Below are positions 62,638 to 64,000 of a stretch of DNA of 64,000 nt, piece after piece (position 1 is the first letter of the stretch; every line of letters begins with the position of its first letter). A program made the translations under genes and the position numbers. The stretch covers positions 159,567 through 223,566 of the forward strand of contig RWJK01001982.1 of the NCBI GenBank assembly GCA_004335835.1, written 5' to 3'. The notes under the pieces are model-generated. The model had not been told where the DNA came from, did no database searches, and worked only from the letters and a program-made list of their open reading frames with translations. This DNA comes from Scenedesmus sp. ARA3. Its lineage: Eukaryota > Chlorophyta > Chlorophyceae > Sphaeropleales > Scenedesmaceae.

Positions 62638-62715
62638 TGCTGCGATGCATATGACGGCAGGGCCTCACAACCCAGGCTCAAGCCCTGGGTAGGCCCTGCC
62701 TGACGCACAGCAGCA
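62638..62715 (+). promoter_or_regulatory. SECIS element
   Basis: Starts 122 nt after the selenoprotein stop. The 5' quartet strand is ATGAC (62651-62655) and the 3' strand TGAC (62701-62704), giving the tandem G.A pairs. The helix between them is a perfect 10-bp stem, GGCAGGGCCT (62656-62665) with AGGCCCTGCC (62691-62700). The unpaired AA lies at 62669-62670, and a small extra stem, CCCAGG with CCTGGG (62671-62676, 62684-62689), makes it form 2. Helix I pairs TGCTGC..TGC (62638-62648) with GCA..GCAGCA (62705-62715). In eukaryotes this structure recruits SBP2/eEFSec for Sec insertion. Confidence 0.93.
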
Positions 62716-62868
62716 CAGCAAGGCTGCATCTGCTGCCTGCAGTGTGGCTATTGAGTTTGCCTCCTGTTCACCGGGGATCCGGGGGGAAGATTGCCTTCTG
62801 TTTTGGTGGATTAGGTGGTTGCCCAAAGCGCCTGTCATTGGCTCAAAAAACGGGCTGTGGTCCCGATG

Positions 62869-62873
62869 TGTAA
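62869..62873 (+). terminator. TGTAA poly(A) signal of the selenoprotein gene
   Basis: TGTAA 353 nt after the stop and 154 nt beyond the SECIS, so the SECIS would be retained in the mRNA. Confidence 0.6.
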
Positions 62874-64000
62874 CAAACAGATCGTGGTCTCTTCAAGCGT
62901 CTTTTGCTACTTTCAAGTACCCGTAATGACCTTTAAGTCATGAAGGGATATAGGGTGGTTCGCTGTCGTGTGAGGACGGTTTAGGGTATATCGATAGCCC
63001 TAGTAGCCCTAGTATGTTTTACGCGTTTCGATCCTGATATGCGTACGAAATTTGCTCTCTCTATTAATGTCTGTTTGTTTGCATGAAGCTTTTGAGCTAT
63101 GCGTGTTGATAGCGAAAGCTTGGCCCGCGGAGGGCTTGGTGTTCGCATCAGCGTCCGTCCTGCCCTGGACTTCAATGCTTTCAGCTTTGAAAGGCATGAT
63201 GCTGTTTATTCAAGCTTCATTGCAGTCGTTGCGTGTGCTGGTACTGAATGAGGAACGCACAGAGTCCGCGGATGGCACCTGCTGTCCTTGGATCATTGGA
63301 CAGCAACCGTTGGCGCCGCTGAACCATAAACCACAGTAACATGTTACTTTCACACAAAAGCGGCATATATAAGCGATTGCACGCATGTTTGCCGCCTCAA
63401 CCGCTGGTCCTATTCCACGTGGAATTGGGTACTGTATTGCACACAAGGTGCTTGCTGGGTTGCCCGTCACTGACCATCGCTTTCAAGTCGCTGTAGAAGC
63501 GCATGCAGCGTTCCTGGGCGCTCTACTGCACCTATTGATTACTGTAACTGGGTACGGCGTGGCAGTAGTGCACACGTAGTGCACACTGTGTTACATTTAG
63601 CTTGAAGGGCGGCGGTGGCGGATCTGCCTGCGATGAGCAGCACCGTGGGGAACTCCAGCAAGATGCTGGATCGTGTGTGTTTTGTGTTCAGCTTTGTCGA
63701 CTGCCTGCATTGGAAGCATACCAGCCGCTCCATCCGCAAGGCTTTGGTGTCAGCTCGGGTTCCACCTGGAAGTGGCGGAGTGCTTGGCTCACGTCACACG
63801 TGATTTAGGCGTGGTGGAAAATGTCGAGTATGTTGGTGTCAGTTTATTGTTATATCAGGGCGCAGTGGGCATTTATCGTCCATTCAACGGCACGGTTGCT
63901 GGCGTCCCCCCATTGTTAGGCCACTTGGTATTGTTGAATCGGGCGTGGCTTGGCGCACCTTGTCATGGCTTAGTGGATGAGCCTGTGGCCCTACTTTGGT

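Larger units (their letters stand above)
62517..64000. other. Selenoprotein 3' UTR and downstream flank
   Basis: 62517-62880 is the likely 3' UTR with the SECIS and TGTAA. Beyond that no coding exon was recognised; small frames near 63.6-63.8 kb show no family pattern. Confidence 0.5.

Overview
This window is nuclear DNA of a green alga, most likely a chlorophycean. The evidence is a plastid ClpR gene, a PsbP-domain lumen protein, an SBP-box transcription factor (a family confined to green plants and algae), intron-dense genes with CTGCAG acceptors, TGTAA as the candidate polyadenylation signal, and very abundant CAG/CTG microsatellites. I found thirteen protein-coding units. Twelve could be rebuilt with consistent exon phases, using about 70 introns across the window. 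The prolyl 4-hydroxylase still lacks one short exon. No tRNA, rRNA, CRISPR or bacterial feature was seen.

Layout: SmD1 spliceosomal protein (+, 0.25-2.2 kb); ClpR plastid protease subunit (-, 3.7-7.6 kb); CaMK/CDPK-like kinase (-, 9.8-13.6 kb); single-RRM protein (-, 17.9-21.2 kb); SGPP-type HAD phosphatase (-, 22.8-24.9 kb); prolyl 4-hydroxylase with ShKT tail (-, 26.0-30.6 kb); prolidase (-, 31.4-36.6 kb, with a MITE in one intron); PsbP-domain protein with twin-arginine lumen signal (-, 36.8-39.5 kb); SBP-box factor (+, 40.8-43.0 kb); a gene-poor stretch (43.0-47.6 kb); mitochondrial-type aldehyde dehydrogenase with 18 exons (+, 47.6-56.0 kb); two ORFs 12 nt apart, apparently one dicistronic mRNA, the second ubiquitin-like (-, 58.0-59.8 kb); and, divergent from them, an iodothyronine-deiodinase-like selenoprotein (+, 60.1-62.5 kb).

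Two things stand out. First, the deiodinase-like gene has an in-frame TGA exactly at the family's selenocysteine position and a textbook SECIS element 122 nt after its stop codon, so the alga very probably reads this TGA as selenocysteine. Second, nearly every gene carries 'exon echoes': partial tandem copies of an exon edge with its splice site. Copies of an exon's 5' part, with acceptor, lie upstream of the real exon. Copies of its 3' part, with donor, lie downstream. The echoes explain most of the puzzling ORF fragments in the introns.

The genes do not form one pathway. Several act in organelles (ClpR, PsbP-domain protein, aldehyde dehydrogenase, probably SGPP and prolidase); others act in splicing, RNA binding, signalling, transcription and secretory-pathway protein modification.
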